From Ectothiorhodospira sp. BSL-9 (GTDB lineage: Bacteria > Pseudomonadota > Gammaproteobacteria > Ectothiorhodospirales > Ectothiorhodospiraceae), in assembly GCF_001632845.1 (NCBI RefSeq), contig NZ_CP011994.1:3358001-3422000 (forward strand): a DNA stretch of 64,000 nt, read 5' to 3'. This document shows, piece after piece, positions 38,367 through 47,016 of this stretch. The notes beneath the pieces were generated by a model. It was not told the origin of the DNA. It saw only the letters and a program-made list of their open reading frames with translations, and ran no database searches. Positions within the stretch are counted from its first letter, which is position 1, and each line of letters begins with the position of its first letter. Both the position numbers and the translations under genes were made by a program.

Positions 38367-39077
38367 CTATGCCGCCGCACCCGGCGCCAGGTGCGGCGAC
38401 CAGACGCTGAGATCGCCGGTGACATGCACCACCCGAAAACGCACGAAGATTGATTCCGAGAGCCAATCCTGCTGGCGGGCTGCGCGCAGGGTGCGATGGT
38501 GCGGGCTCTCGTGGTAGGCGAAGGCGCGCATTTGTTCGGCATCCTGCCACAGCGTGAAGGTGGCCAGGGTGCGCAAGGGCGTCTCACCAAAGCCGATATG
38601 GAACCAGCAGCCAGGGACCTGGTGCAGATGCTCCCGGATCGCAGGCACGGCGCGCCAAAAGGATCGAACCCGGTTACGACGTACGCGCGCGTGGGTGAGG
38701 ACCGCAACGGGCCCATCCGCTACGCGCTCGCCGCTGTACTCGAACGGCTCGCGCCCGGCCCAGGTGCCGTGACCCGAGATAGGTCGCAACTCGATATGCA
38801 GTTGTGCCTCGCTGGGCCCGGCGATGCGCCGATAGAAACGGCTTTGCCGCAGGCGCTGATCATCGGCAGGGTCTGGCAGCCCGCTTAGCAGGCAGTAGGT
38901 GCGCGGGTCGGGCAGGATCGAAAAACCGTCGCCCCCGCCGCAGCCCATGAGTCTGATATCGCCAGCGGGCACATCGGGGCCGATGAACAGGCGGCGAAAG
39001 CCCATAAAGAGGAAGGCTGCCGGGCTGTAGCCGAGCGGATAACGGAAAAAGCTGAAGGTGACACGGTTGGTCGGCAT
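38367..39077 (-). CDS. CrtA-like (spheroidene monooxygenase family) protein
   Basis: 236-residue protein resembling CrtA, which adds a keto group to acyclic carotenoids. TFSFFRYPLG at the N terminus and the C-terminal block HIGFGETPLRTLATFTLWQDAEQMRAFAY followed by SESIFVRFRV are characteristic. No other carotenoid or photosynthesis gene is present in the window, so a phototrophic role is only suggested. A dimeric alpha-beta-barrel monooxygenase of other specificity is the alternative. Confidence 0.75.
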   Translation of the reverse strand: MPTNRVTFSFFRYPLGYSPAAFLFMGFRRLFIGPDVPAGDIRLMGCGGGDGFSILPDPRTYCLLSGLPDPADDQRLRQSRFYRRIAGPSEAQLHIELRPISGHGTWAGREPFEYSGERVADGPVAVLTHARVRRNRVRSFWRAVPAIREHLHQVPGCWFHIGFGETPLRTLATFTLWQDAEQMRAFAYHESPHHRTLRAARQQDWLSESIFVRFRVVHVTGDLSVWSPHLAPGAAA

Positions 39078-39153
39078 GCGTTGGGCGTGAAGCTGGCAGT
39101 AGTTGGGTCAAGATGGTGCGCCCGCGTCAGATTCCCGGTCAACTGTCTCAATG

Positions 39154-40845
39154 CTAAGTCCGATGATCATGGAGGATGTTCACGTCCCGGCCGTGATGCG
39201 CGGGGGCGATGAATCCGGAACGCACCAGGAAGTCACCGAAGTGCTCGCCGGGCTCGCGGCCAGCGGCGAAACCCGCAAAGGCGGCATCCAGGTGTTCCAG
39301 TATCTCGGCCTCGCTGGCATTATCCAGCGCCAGCCGGTTGAGACGTGCCCCGTCAAAGGCCGCTCCCAGGTAAAGGTTGTAGCGGCCCGGCGCCCGGCCC
39401 ACCAGGCCAATCTCGGCCAGGTAAGGCCGGGAGCATCCGTTGGGGCAGCCGCTGATACGCACGGTGACCGGCTGCTCTTCCACCCCATGCCGGGCAGCCA
39501 TCTCCTCGATACGGCGGATCAGATCCGGCAGATAGCGCTCGGCCTCGGCCATGGCCATCCCGCACGTGGGGAGCGCCACGCAGGCCAGGGCGTTCAGACG
39601 CAGCGGCGAGGCTTTGTCATGCGCGTCCAGCCCGTAGGTGGCGATGGCCTCCTCCATCCGCGCTCGGTTTGCGGCATCCACGCCGGCCAGCACCAGGTTC
39701 TGGTTGGGCGTGACCCGCACATCGCTGACCATGTGCTCGTCGATCAGCGCGCGCAGGCCCTGGAGTTGTGTCGGGAACAGCCGGCCGGACTGGATGAAGA
39801 GGTTCATTTGCCAGGTGCCATCCACGGCCTCGGTCCAGCCATAACGGTCCCCGTTGCCGGTAAAATCAAAAGGGCGCGCAGGCTCGAGAAAGACGCGTGA
39901 GCGCCCCTCCAGTTCCCGGACCAGCCAGTCCAGCCCGCGGTCCTCGACGGTGTATTTGAAGCGCGCGTGCTTGCGGTCCTCTCGGTCGCCGAAGTCGCGC
40001 TGGATGGCGACCACCGTTTCGGCCACCTTGAGTAATTGCTCGGGTGGGACGAAACCGATCACGTCACCAAGACGCGGGAAGGTCTTGGGCTCCCCGTGGC
40101 TGCAGCCCAGCCCGCCCCCTACGGTCACGTTGAAGCCCACCAACCGCCCGCCCTCTTCCATGGCGATGAACCCCAGGTCCTGGGAGAAGATGTCCACATC
40201 GTTGACCGGTGGGATGGCAACCCCGATCTTGAACTTGCGCGGGAGATAGGTCTCCCCGTAGAGGGGTTCGGCCTCGGGCTCGCCATCGGTGACCTTCTCG
40301 CCGTCGATCCAGATCTCGCGCCAGGCTCCGGTCTTCGGGGTGAGGTGTGCACTCAGACGCTGTGACCATTGCAAGGCCTCGGCGTGGATCTGGCTGGCTT
40401 CGGGCTGGACGTGGCACATGACGTTGCGATTGACATCGCCGCAGGCCGCCAGAGAATCCATCAGCACCGCGTCGATACCGCGGATGAGGGTCTTGAGGTT
40501 TTCCTTGGCCACGCCGTGAAACTGCACGGCCTGACGGGTGGTGAGCCGGATGGTACCGTTGGCCACACGACTGGCCAGCTCGTCCAGGGCCAGCCATTGA
40601 TCCGGCTGGATCACCCCGCCGGGCACCCGCACCCGGATCATGAACTGATACGCCGGCTCCAGCCGCGCTTCCCGACGCGCGTTGCGAACGTCGCGGTCAT
40701 CCTGCTGATAGATGCCGTGGAACTTGGTGACCACGGTGTCTGAATCCGCAAGGGCGCCGGTGACCGGGTCCTGGAGCCCGTCAGCCACCGTGCCGCGCAG
40801 GTGACGGCTGTCGCGCTTGATCTTTTCCACATCGGTGCCAGACAT
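39154..40845 (-). CDS. cysI: sulfite reductase hemoprotein beta subunit
   Basis: 563-residue siroheme/4Fe-4S enzyme reducing sulfite to sulfide for cysteine synthesis. Cluster and siroheme Cys ligands are in CVALPTCGMAMAEAE and ISGCPNGCSRP near residues 425-480; RLTTRQAVQFHGV is a siroheme-binding segment. It starts 1 base after the cysJ stop, with AAGGAGG inside the cysJ end, so the two are coupled. Confidence 0.95.
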   Translation of the reverse strand: MSGTDVEKIKRDSRHLRGTVADGLQDPVTGALADSDTVVTKFHGIYQQDDRDVRNARREARLEPAYQFMIRVRVPGGVIQPDQWLALDELASRVANGTIRLTTRQAVQFHGVAKENLKTLIRGIDAVLMDSLAACGDVNRNVMCHVQPEASQIHAEALQWSQRLSAHLTPKTGAWREIWIDGEKVTDGEPEAEPLYGETYLPRKFKIGVAIPPVNDVDIFSQDLGFIAMEEGGRLVGFNVTVGGGLGCSHGEPKTFPRLGDVIGFVPPEQLLKVAETVVAIQRDFGDREDRKHARFKYTVEDRGLDWLVRELEGRSRVFLEPARPFDFTGNGDRYGWTEAVDGTWQMNLFIQSGRLFPTQLQGLRALIDEHMVSDVRVTPNQNLVLAGVDAANRARMEEAIATYGLDAHDKASPLRLNALACVALPTCGMAMAEAERYLPDLIRRIEEMAARHGVEEQPVTVRISGCPNGCSRPYLAEIGLVGRAPGRYNLYLGAAFDGARLNRLALDNASEAEILEHLDAAFAGFAAGREPGEHFGDFLVRSGFIAPAHHGRDVNILHDHRT

Positions 40846-40846
40846 T

Positions 40847-42646
40847 TCAGTACACCTCCTTCTTGTAGCGACCGGCGGACTTCATCCTGGCAAGGCGTTC
40901 CTCGGCAACCTTGGCGCTCACTCCGGCGTGTTCGGCGATCACACCCGCCAGCGCCCGGTGAACATCCCTGGCCATGCCCTGTCCGCTGCCGCAGATATAC
41001 ACGTGAGCACCCGAGTTCAGCCACTCGAAGACCTCGCGGCCCTGCTCGGCGATTCGGTGCTGCACATAAACCTTGTCGGCCTGGTCTCGGGAGAAGGCCA
41101 CCGAAAGCCGGGAAAGGGTTCCTTCGCGCAGGTGGCGAAGCCACTCCAACTGATAAAGGAAATCCGTCTGACGGTGCTGTTCGCCAAAAAAGAGCCAGTT
41201 CCTGCCACTGTGGCCCAGCGCTGCGCGATGTTCGACGAAGGCCCGGAAGGGCGCCACGCCCGTGCCAGGCCCGATCATGATGACGGGTGTCTCGCCGCTC
41301 TCAGGCAGACGGAAACTGGGGCTGGCCTCGACATATACCGGCAGGCTATCTCCCGGTCGCAGCGCCCGGGTCAGCTGCCAACTCGCAGCGCCGGCGCGTA
41401 GCCGGTCATCGATCTCGCGGCCTTCGAGCTTGACGGTCAGGTGGACCTCTTCTTCATCGACCAGCGGGCTGGAGGCGATGGAATACAGCCTGGGGGCGAT
41501 GGTGCGCAGGCAGGATACAAACTGGTCGGCATCCAGTTCGAAGGGGAATTCTTCGATCACGTCAACCACCTGACGCGTCCTGCACCAGGCAGCAAAGGCG
41601 TCACGGTCTTCCAGTAACTCAACGAGCTTCGTGACCCCACCCAGCTCGGCGTAGCGCTCCACAAAGGGCCTCGCCACCTGGGTCAGCTCCAGCCGGCTGG
41701 TCAGCCATTGGGCGAGGGGTCGGGCCTCGCCGCCATATTCGACGGCCTTGTCACCATCCAGGCCGGTGCGTTCCAGGATCTCCTCGACCAGACGGGGATC
41801 ATGGCTCGGCCATACGCCCAGGGAGTCCCCGGGCTGATAGCTGAGCCCGCTGCCTTCCAGGGAAAGGGCCAGGTGATGAACGCTCTTGGCCGAGGGCGGC
41901 ACGGTCAGCGGCGACACCTCCAGGACTTCGGCCATAAACGGGCTGCGGCGCCCGTACATCATGGGCGCGGCCACCGGGGTGGCGCTGTCACGGACCACCT
42001 GTAGATGGGAATGATTGCCCTGCACCGGTTCCAGCAGCGGTTTGACGGCCTCGAGGATCCTGGGCTGCCAGGCATCTTCGGAGGATTCGAGATCCACATC
42101 GCAGTCGACCCGCTGTAGCAAGCGGCTGGCCCCCGCCTTTTCCAGCGCTGCATCCAGATCGCGCCCCACCTGGCAGAAATCCGGATACGAGGAATCCCCC
42201 AGGGCGAAGACCGCATAGCTCAGGTCGTCAAGTTTCGGGGCCCGGTCGGAAGTCATGAGCTTGTGGAAAGCCTCAGCCTCCTCGGGTGGCTCACCCTCGC
42301 CGTGGGTGCTGATCACCAGTACCAGCAGCTTCAGCTTGGTAATCCGCCGCGGCTGGATGTCGGCCAGGCTGGCCAGGTCCACCACGAATCCCTGCGAACG
42401 CGCCTGGGCCGCCAGGCGTTCGGCCACGCCGCGCCCGTTACCGGTCTCCGTGCCGTACCAGATGGTCAGCGTCGCGGCCGGGTCGGCTTCATTGGCTGGC
42501 TGGGATTCCGCCAGCGCCTGCCCACCTGCCGAGGCGAGCCCGGCAAAGTAGCCGGACGCCCACAACAGCTCCGGCCCGTCGAGGCGGTCGACAAGGCGGT
42601 CGAGTTCAGTTTGCAGCACCTGCTGCCGTTCTGGGGATAGCGCCAT
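40847..42646 (-). CDS. cysJ: sulfite reductase flavoprotein alpha subunit
   Basis: 599-residue diflavin reductase passing NADPH electrons to CysI. FMN domain: IWYGTETGNGRGVAE (about residues 63-77) and FALGDSSYPDFCQVG. FAD/NADPH domain: LYSIASSP, IGPGTGVAPFRAF, LFFGEQHRQTDFLY, and the conserved C-terminal aromatic. First gene of cysJI. The 211-base upstream region 42647-42857 holds no gene; a CysB-type site could not be assigned with confidence. Confidence 0.95.
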   Translation of the reverse strand: MALSPERQQVLQTELDRLVDRLDGPELLWASGYFAGLASAGGQALAESQPANEADPAATLTIWYGTETGNGRGVAERLAAQARSQGFVVDLASLADIQPRRITKLKLLVLVISTHGEGEPPEEAEAFHKLMTSDRAPKLDDLSYAVFALGDSSYPDFCQVGRDLDAALEKAGASRLLQRVDCDVDLESSEDAWQPRILEAVKPLLEPVQGNHSHLQVVRDSATPVAAPMMYGRRSPFMAEVLEVSPLTVPPSAKSVHHLALSLEGSGLSYQPGDSLGVWPSHDPRLVEEILERTGLDGDKAVEYGGEARPLAQWLTSRLELTQVARPFVERYAELGGVTKLVELLEDRDAFAAWCRTRQVVDVIEEFPFELDADQFVSCLRTIAPRLYSIASSPLVDEEEVHLTVKLEGREIDDRLRAGAASWQLTRALRPGDSLPVYVEASPSFRLPESGETPVIMIGPGTGVAPFRAFVEHRAALGHSGRNWLFFGEQHRQTDFLYQLEWLRHLREGTLSRLSVAFSRDQADKVYVQHRIAEQGREVFEWLNSGAHVYICGSGQGMARDVHRALAGVIAEHAGVSAKVAEERLARMKSAGRYKKEVY

Positions 42647-42857
42647 GGTGAACCGTCACAAATTCGAATGCGTACAGTTCACGCTAGCGATGCGCTGCCA
42701 CCAAGGGAAAGATTTTTTAGTTCTAGGGTTATGCTGTTCCGAAACTCCGAACCCGGTCGCCCCGCGCCAGGCGAAACATATCCGGGCATCCCCACGGATC
42801 ACCGACCAGCCATGGCAGCAGCGAAGAATCTTTCTTGGATCGCGGAACATGCCATTA

Positions 42858-44024
42858 TCACTGGCGTAGCCGCAACGGCATACCCACCGTGAACTGCAGG
42901 TCCGGCGAATCCGCGGTTACGCCAATGCCCAGACCGAAATCCACTGTGAAATCCGGAGACATGGAGTAGGACGCGCCCACGTTGAACGACGAGGTCACCA
43001 GGGAGGATCCGGGGATGCGCGCGTCGTCAATCCGGCTACTGGCAGATAACTGCTGGGAAAATCCGAAACTGATGGACGTGTCCAGGTTCAACGCCAGAGC
43101 CAGACCCACCTGCGCACCGACGGTATTACCGCTGCGAAACCGACCCGCCTCGATGTCCACCCCCTCATTGTAAGTGTAGGACAGTCCGCCAAAGAAAACG
43201 GCCGGATCCGTCACATGCACCACGGTCAGCGAGCCGGCATAACTGTTGAAACCGCTGCCCAGGGAAAGCTGTCGACCCAGCTCCTGGTCGAAGGGGTTAT
43301 TACCGGTCGTGGTCTTCCAGCGCAGGCTGCCCAGCAGATCGGGCCACCTTTCCGAGCCCCTGATCAATTGATGAGACAAGGCAAGTTCGATATCACCCAG
43401 CCCCTGAGCGGACTGGGTGCTCTCCTCGTTTTCGGCAGTGACCACCTGACGGCGCTGCCATCCCCAGGGAATGCGCGCCTCCAGCTGCCAGTCTTCAGGC
43501 AACCCGATGCGTCCGGTGAACGTGGTCTGGGCGATATCGGTGCGGACCCGCTCATTGACAATGTCCCCGACCACCAGAACCGGCAGTATGGTGAAGCCGT
43601 CGATGACGATACGATCGCTGGAACTGCTGATGTAACTGAAGCCCAGGTCTGCTTCGAAGGTTCCAGGCGGCAGCAGCAGACCGCCACGATCGATGAGGGT
43701 TTGTTCGAACGCGGCCCGAATCAGGCGTTCCTGTTCACGACGCTCTTCCTCCGCGGCTTCCTGGACGGCCTGTTCCAGGGCCTCCTGTTGCGGATCGGGT
43801 TCCCTGATCTGTGCCGGGCCCGGCGCAGATGGATGCAGATGGGATTCCAGTTCGTCAAGACGGTCGATGAGATGCCGGATGACGTCATCACGCACGACGA
43901 TGGCCCGTCGCAGTTCCCGCAACTCCTCCTGCAATTGATCGATGCGTTCATCGGCCATGGCCATGGTGGCAGGCACACCGCTCACCGCCACGATGCATAG
44001 CCACGACATCCCCCGCATGGACAT
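42858..44024 (-). CDS. outer-membrane beta-barrel with coiled coil, FapF-like secretion pore
   Basis: 388-residue exported protein. A signal peptide ends at AMA near residue 24; residues 26-62 (ERIDQLQEELRELRR onward) and 78-108 are strongly coiled-coil-forming; the rest from about 120 is an alternating beta-barrel of the Phenol_MetA_deg type ending FTVGMPLRLRQ. FapF of Pseudomonas has the same plan: signal, coiled coil, plug, barrel, and exports Fap amyloid. The start could be ATG 44024 or 44018; AGGAG is 4 or 10 bases away. Last gene of the five-gene unit. Confidence 0.75.
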   Translation of the reverse strand: MSMRGMSWLCIVAVSGVPATMAMADERIDQLQEELRELRRAIVVRDDVIRHLIDRLDELESHLHPSAPGPAQIREPDPQQEALEQAVQEAAEEERREQERLIRAAFEQTLIDRGGLLLPPGTFEADLGFSYISSSSDRIVIDGFTILPVLVVGDIVNERVRTDIAQTTFTGRIGLPEDWQLEARIPWGWQRRQVVTAENEESTQSAQGLGDIELALSHQLIRGSERWPDLLGSLRWKTTTGNNPFDQELGRQLSLGSGFNSYAGSLTVVHVTDPAVFFGGLSYTYNEGVDIEAGRFRSGNTVGAQVGLALALNLDTSISFGFSQQLSASSRIDDARIPGSSLVTSSFNVGASYSMSPDFTVDFGLGIGVTADSPDLQFTVGMPLRLRQ

Positions 44025-44047
44025 CCCACTCCTGGTCGGAGGCACCC

Positions 44048-44755
44048 TCACGGGGTCACCGGGAGATGGCGTATGGCCGGTGGCACGGGTCCACCCGCCC
44101 TCAGCAGGCGGTGAACATAGTCCAGGTTGGGTAGTGGCGTGTTCAGCGCATTGGGAGCCAGCGGTCCTTGTCCCGGGTCCCATGGCGATTGGCCCACCTC
44201 CCGCACGAAGAACCCGATACGACTGGACCAGGCCTCGTCAAACTGTGCCAGCGACAGGGTGAGGTTGCCGAAGGCCGGATCACCAATCAGGACACGGTTT
44301 CCGGCGCGGCCCCGGAACACCACAAAATGATCCAGGTCCCGATAGCGAATGGGGAGAATCGCAGGCACCGGACTGTGTTCCAGATCCTCCAGGGTCAATT
44401 GTGCGTAGCCCTCTGCCTGATAGCCCACGGCCTCGGCGAAGCGCTTGAGATCGAGAAGGGAGAATCCGCCACGTGCCCTGACCCTCTCCGGGTCTGTGTT
44501 GGCCAGGATACTGACGGCAATCGTGGCCTCACTGAAGGGGTCGCCAAAATGGTAGGTGAGAATGGTGCTCAAGGCAGCCGATCCACAGCTGACATCCCAC
44601 CCCTGGCGCACCAATCCTGCCTCACGCAACTGCTTGAGGGGCATCACGTCGGTGGAAACGCGACCCGCTGCGGTCGGAAGTGGCGTGCCCCCATCCACCA
44701 CCGGGCTTGCTGTCGCAAGCACCGATATCAGCAGCGCGGGGGCGACGGCTTTCAT
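44048..44755 (-). CDS. exported C39-family cysteine peptidase, FapD-like
   Basis: 235-residue protein with a signal peptide (cut near residue 18-22) and a C39 peptidase domain. Gln51 and Cys57 (QGWDVSCGSAALSTIL), His143 (DHFVVFRG) and Asp159 (IGDPAFG) form the expected oxyanion and triad residues. C39 enzymes cut after double-glycine leaders; here no ABC transporter domain is attached, as in FapD. Its ATG overlaps the stop of the small cargo-like gene by 4 bases. Confidence 0.82.
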   Translation of the reverse strand: MKAVAPALLISVLATASPVVDGGTPLPTAAGRVSTDVMPLKQLREAGLVRQGWDVSCGSAALSTILTYHFGDPFSEATIAVSILANTDPERVRARGGFSLLDLKRFAEAVGYQAEGYAQLTLEDLEHSPVPAILPIRYRDLDHFVVFRGRAGNRVLIGDPAFGNLTLSLAQFDEAWSSRIGFFVREVGQSPWDPGQGPLAPNALNTPLPNLDYVHRLLRAGGPVPPAIRHLPVTP

Positions 44756-45186
44756 CTGGGGCCTCCCAGCGACGCAGGGGAAGATGCCAACTCCCTCTGG
44801 AGGTTGATTTGCTGCATCTGACCGACCACGGAGTCGATATTGACGTTCAGATTCAGCAAGACATTCACGGGTGAGTTGACCGCGTTGATGTTGATCAGCG
44901 AGGAAAGGTTCTGCTGAGCATTGTCTCCCAGTATCAGCAGGGCCTGGGGGTTGGAGCGGCCGTCCAGAAGCGCAGCCTGACCTTGAACATGGATGTGACT
45001 GCCCCGCCGGGTGGTTCTTGCTGCCTCGAACCGGGCCAGCTCCTGGGAATCCCCCATCACCGCACCGGCCACCACGCGATCCAGCCAGGCATCATCCATC
45101 AGTCGAGGCGACTGGGCATGCGCGGTTCCCGCCATCCAGAGGGTGCAAGCCAGCAGCCATGTCTTGCGAGATTGGATGGGCATCAT
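44752..45186 (-). CDS. small exported repeat protein of the Fap-like locus
   Basis: 144-residue protein with no family I recognise. Signal peptide ends at AHA (residue 24). A double-glycine-leader-like motif MDDAWLDRVVAG is at residues 30-41. Residues 87-116 hold one copy of the locus repeat (GDNAQQNLSSL, then INAVNS, then LLNLNVN), rich in Asn and Gln. The ATG overlaps the stop of the 587-residue gene by 4 bases. It could be a nucleator or chaperone equivalent of FapB/FapE; that is inference. Confidence 0.7.
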   Translation of the reverse strand: MMPIQSRKTWLLACTLWMAGTAHAQSPRLMDDAWLDRVVAGAVMGDSQELARFEAARTTRRGSHIHVQGQAALLDGRSNPQALLILGDNAQQNLSSLININAVNSPVNVLLNLNVNIDSVVGQMQQINLQRELASSPASLGGPR

Positions 45187-46946
45187 TGAAACCCCTGCAC
45201 AAAGGTGTTGCTTTGGCTCACGGCCAAGGGATTCCCTTGCGTGGCACGTACGTGGGCGGGGGTGCGCGCCACGTTGGTGGCCCCTCCCATGAGCGAGGTG
45301 GTGACGTTGGCAGCATTCAACGCTCGCAAAGTCTGCTGAGCGCCCCCGTGCACCTGAACGACATGGTAGGTCTCCACCCGGGACTGACTTCCGGACAGGG
45401 TGATCAGGTCCGCCCGGGCTCCGACCAATTCACCGCCGGTCGTCTGCTCTATCTGTTCCCTCCGGGACCACCGATCCTGCTCCCATTGATGCTCCCAGGT
45501 GTGGGTTTGCTCCTCCAGCACGCGCTCGAATGACTCCAGGCGCTCGATGGATTGGGTGCCGCAGGACTGCGCGGAGCGGGTTAGACAGAGGATGCCATCG
45601 GTCAGGTCAGCCCGCATGCCGAATTCGGTCGACCAGGGCGGACCCTGCTCACCGCCCGGGTCAAACAAGTCTCCCAGGGAGATTTCAAAGCGGGCATCGG
45701 GAAGTGACAGATCCAGTTCCAGTGACTGCAGCGGGCGACCCGGCAGCAGTTCCAGGGCTGCCGGGGTCAGTATGCCGGCGACGGGCTCCAGGTCCAGGAC
45801 AAACGATTCAGTGATGCCTGGCAGCGAGAGGCCCAGATTGAGATCAACCCCCGTCTGGGGTGTCTGCATCTCGAAACGACCACTGCCCACGGCCGCGATC
45901 CCTTGGCCCAGCTTGATATCCAGGTCCTGGAGCGGGTTGGCGCCTGCGAGGCGGATCTCGCCCACATCCAACGACGCGGTGGTGCGATTACCCACATTGA
46001 AGTCAAGGTCGGCGCGTACGCAGCCGCCCAAACATAGCTCTCCACGCACGGTGGGAAGATCTGGAGGGGGGAGGCTGATTTGCCCCAGGTTCACCACCAG
46101 ATCATCTCCCTCCCCCCGAATCGAGGCCGGCGTCACCTGAGCACCCTGGATTTGCAGACCCGAAAACTCGGCACCGATACCGAACCTTGCGGGTTCTTCT
46201 CCGGTAAACCAGTCAAATGAGACGGCGGGGAGTGTCAGCGAGGGCAGCGTGCAGGTGGGGGCACCGCACAGATCCAACCCCACCTCCCAATCACGCCCCA
46301 GGCTGTCGCCGGGTACGGCAGCGTTGTAACGGGCACGTGTGCGGACCTGGTTCATTTCCTGGTCCACGCGCGTATCCATGCGTGATTGGCGATCGCCAAT
46401 GCCTTGCCATGACTGGGCCGCTTCCCAGCGGCGGCTGTCCTGACCACTTGTGGTGGCACCAAGTTGAGCGCCGTCCGCACCCTCCTGCACAAAATGATTG
46501 GTCTGGTCCACCCGGGAGGTGGGCCCACCCACGGCCCCACCCTCAAAGACATTCAGGCCGGTGATGGTGTCAGCTCGGGAGGCGTTAACCACATTCAACC
46601 CGGTCAGGCCGGACTGGGCAGCGCCCCCTAACTGGACCTGATTCAGCGATTCCCGCTCGAACACGGTGCCTCCCGCCACCACACCAGACACGTCGCCCGG
46701 TGGCGGAGGTAATCCTGCGTCCATGGAAGCTCCGCCCTGCACGCCGGCGCGGGCCCGGTCCGGAAGGGGACGATCGGGAGGTCTGATGGCGCTCTGGCCG
46801 GGTTGCTGTACCACCATGCCCGAAGCCTGAACCCGGTCCAGGGCAAAGTCGTCCAGTGCCCTGGGGGCCGCCGCAAGGGTCGGCGTCAACGCAAGGCCCA
46901 GCGCCATCCCGATGGGCACCCCCAGTCGACCCTGGAACATGCTCAT
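45183..46946 (-). CDS. large exported repeat protein B of the Fap-like locus
   Basis: 587-residue exported protein, not recognised. Signal peptide to about residue 27 (AAA), then a leader-like motif LDDFALDRVQASG at 31-43. Two locus repeats: residues 107-133 (LTGLNVVNAS to ITGLNV) with QTNHFVQ at 148-154, and 534-559 (LRALNAANV to GGATNV) with SQSNTFVQ at 575-584. The middle (about 230-470) is predicted beta-rich, with repeated short strands of the form L-x-L-x-L and four cysteines in LCGAPTC and LCLGGC. GGGAGG is 8 bases before ATG 46946. Confidence 0.72.
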   Translation of the reverse strand: MSMFQGRLGVPIGMALGLALTPTLAAAPRALDDFALDRVQASGMVVQQPGQSAIRPPDRPLPDRARAGVQGGASMDAGLPPPPGDVSGVVAGGTVFERESLNQVQLGGAAQSGLTGLNVVNASRADTITGLNVFEGGAVGGPTSRVDQTNHFVQEGADGAQLGATTSGQDSRRWEAAQSWQGIGDRQSRMDTRVDQEMNQVRTRARYNAAVPGDSLGRDWEVGLDLCGAPTCTLPSLTLPAVSFDWFTGEEPARFGIGAEFSGLQIQGAQVTPASIRGEGDDLVVNLGQISLPPPDLPTVRGELCLGGCVRADLDFNVGNRTTASLDVGEIRLAGANPLQDLDIKLGQGIAAVGSGRFEMQTPQTGVDLNLGLSLPGITESFVLDLEPVAGILTPAALELLPGRPLQSLELDLSLPDARFEISLGDLFDPGGEQGPPWSTEFGMRADLTDGILCLTRSAQSCGTQSIERLESFERVLEEQTHTWEHQWEQDRWSRREQIEQTTGGELVGARADLITLSGSQSRVETYHVVQVHGGAQQTLRALNAANVTTSLMGGATNVARTPAHVRATQGNPLAVSQSNTFVQGFQ

Positions 46947-46967
46947 GATCCGAGCCTCCCTGTTGGT

Positions 46968-47003
46968 CAAGGGTGGCGGGACACATGCCCACCGCCACCC
47001 TTG
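46968..47003. terminator. 12-bp hairpin between the two large cargo genes
   Basis: CAAGGGTGGCGG at 46968-46979 and its exact complement at 46992-47003 with a 12-base loop. No T run follows on the minus strand, so it may be an attenuating or RNA-stabilising structure setting relative levels of proteins A and B. Confidence 0.55.
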
Positions 47004-47016
47004 TTTGACGGCGATC

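Noticed and set aside
42647-42857. CysB operator upstream of cysJ
   Set aside because: AT-rich patches exist but no clear match could be separated from background by eye.
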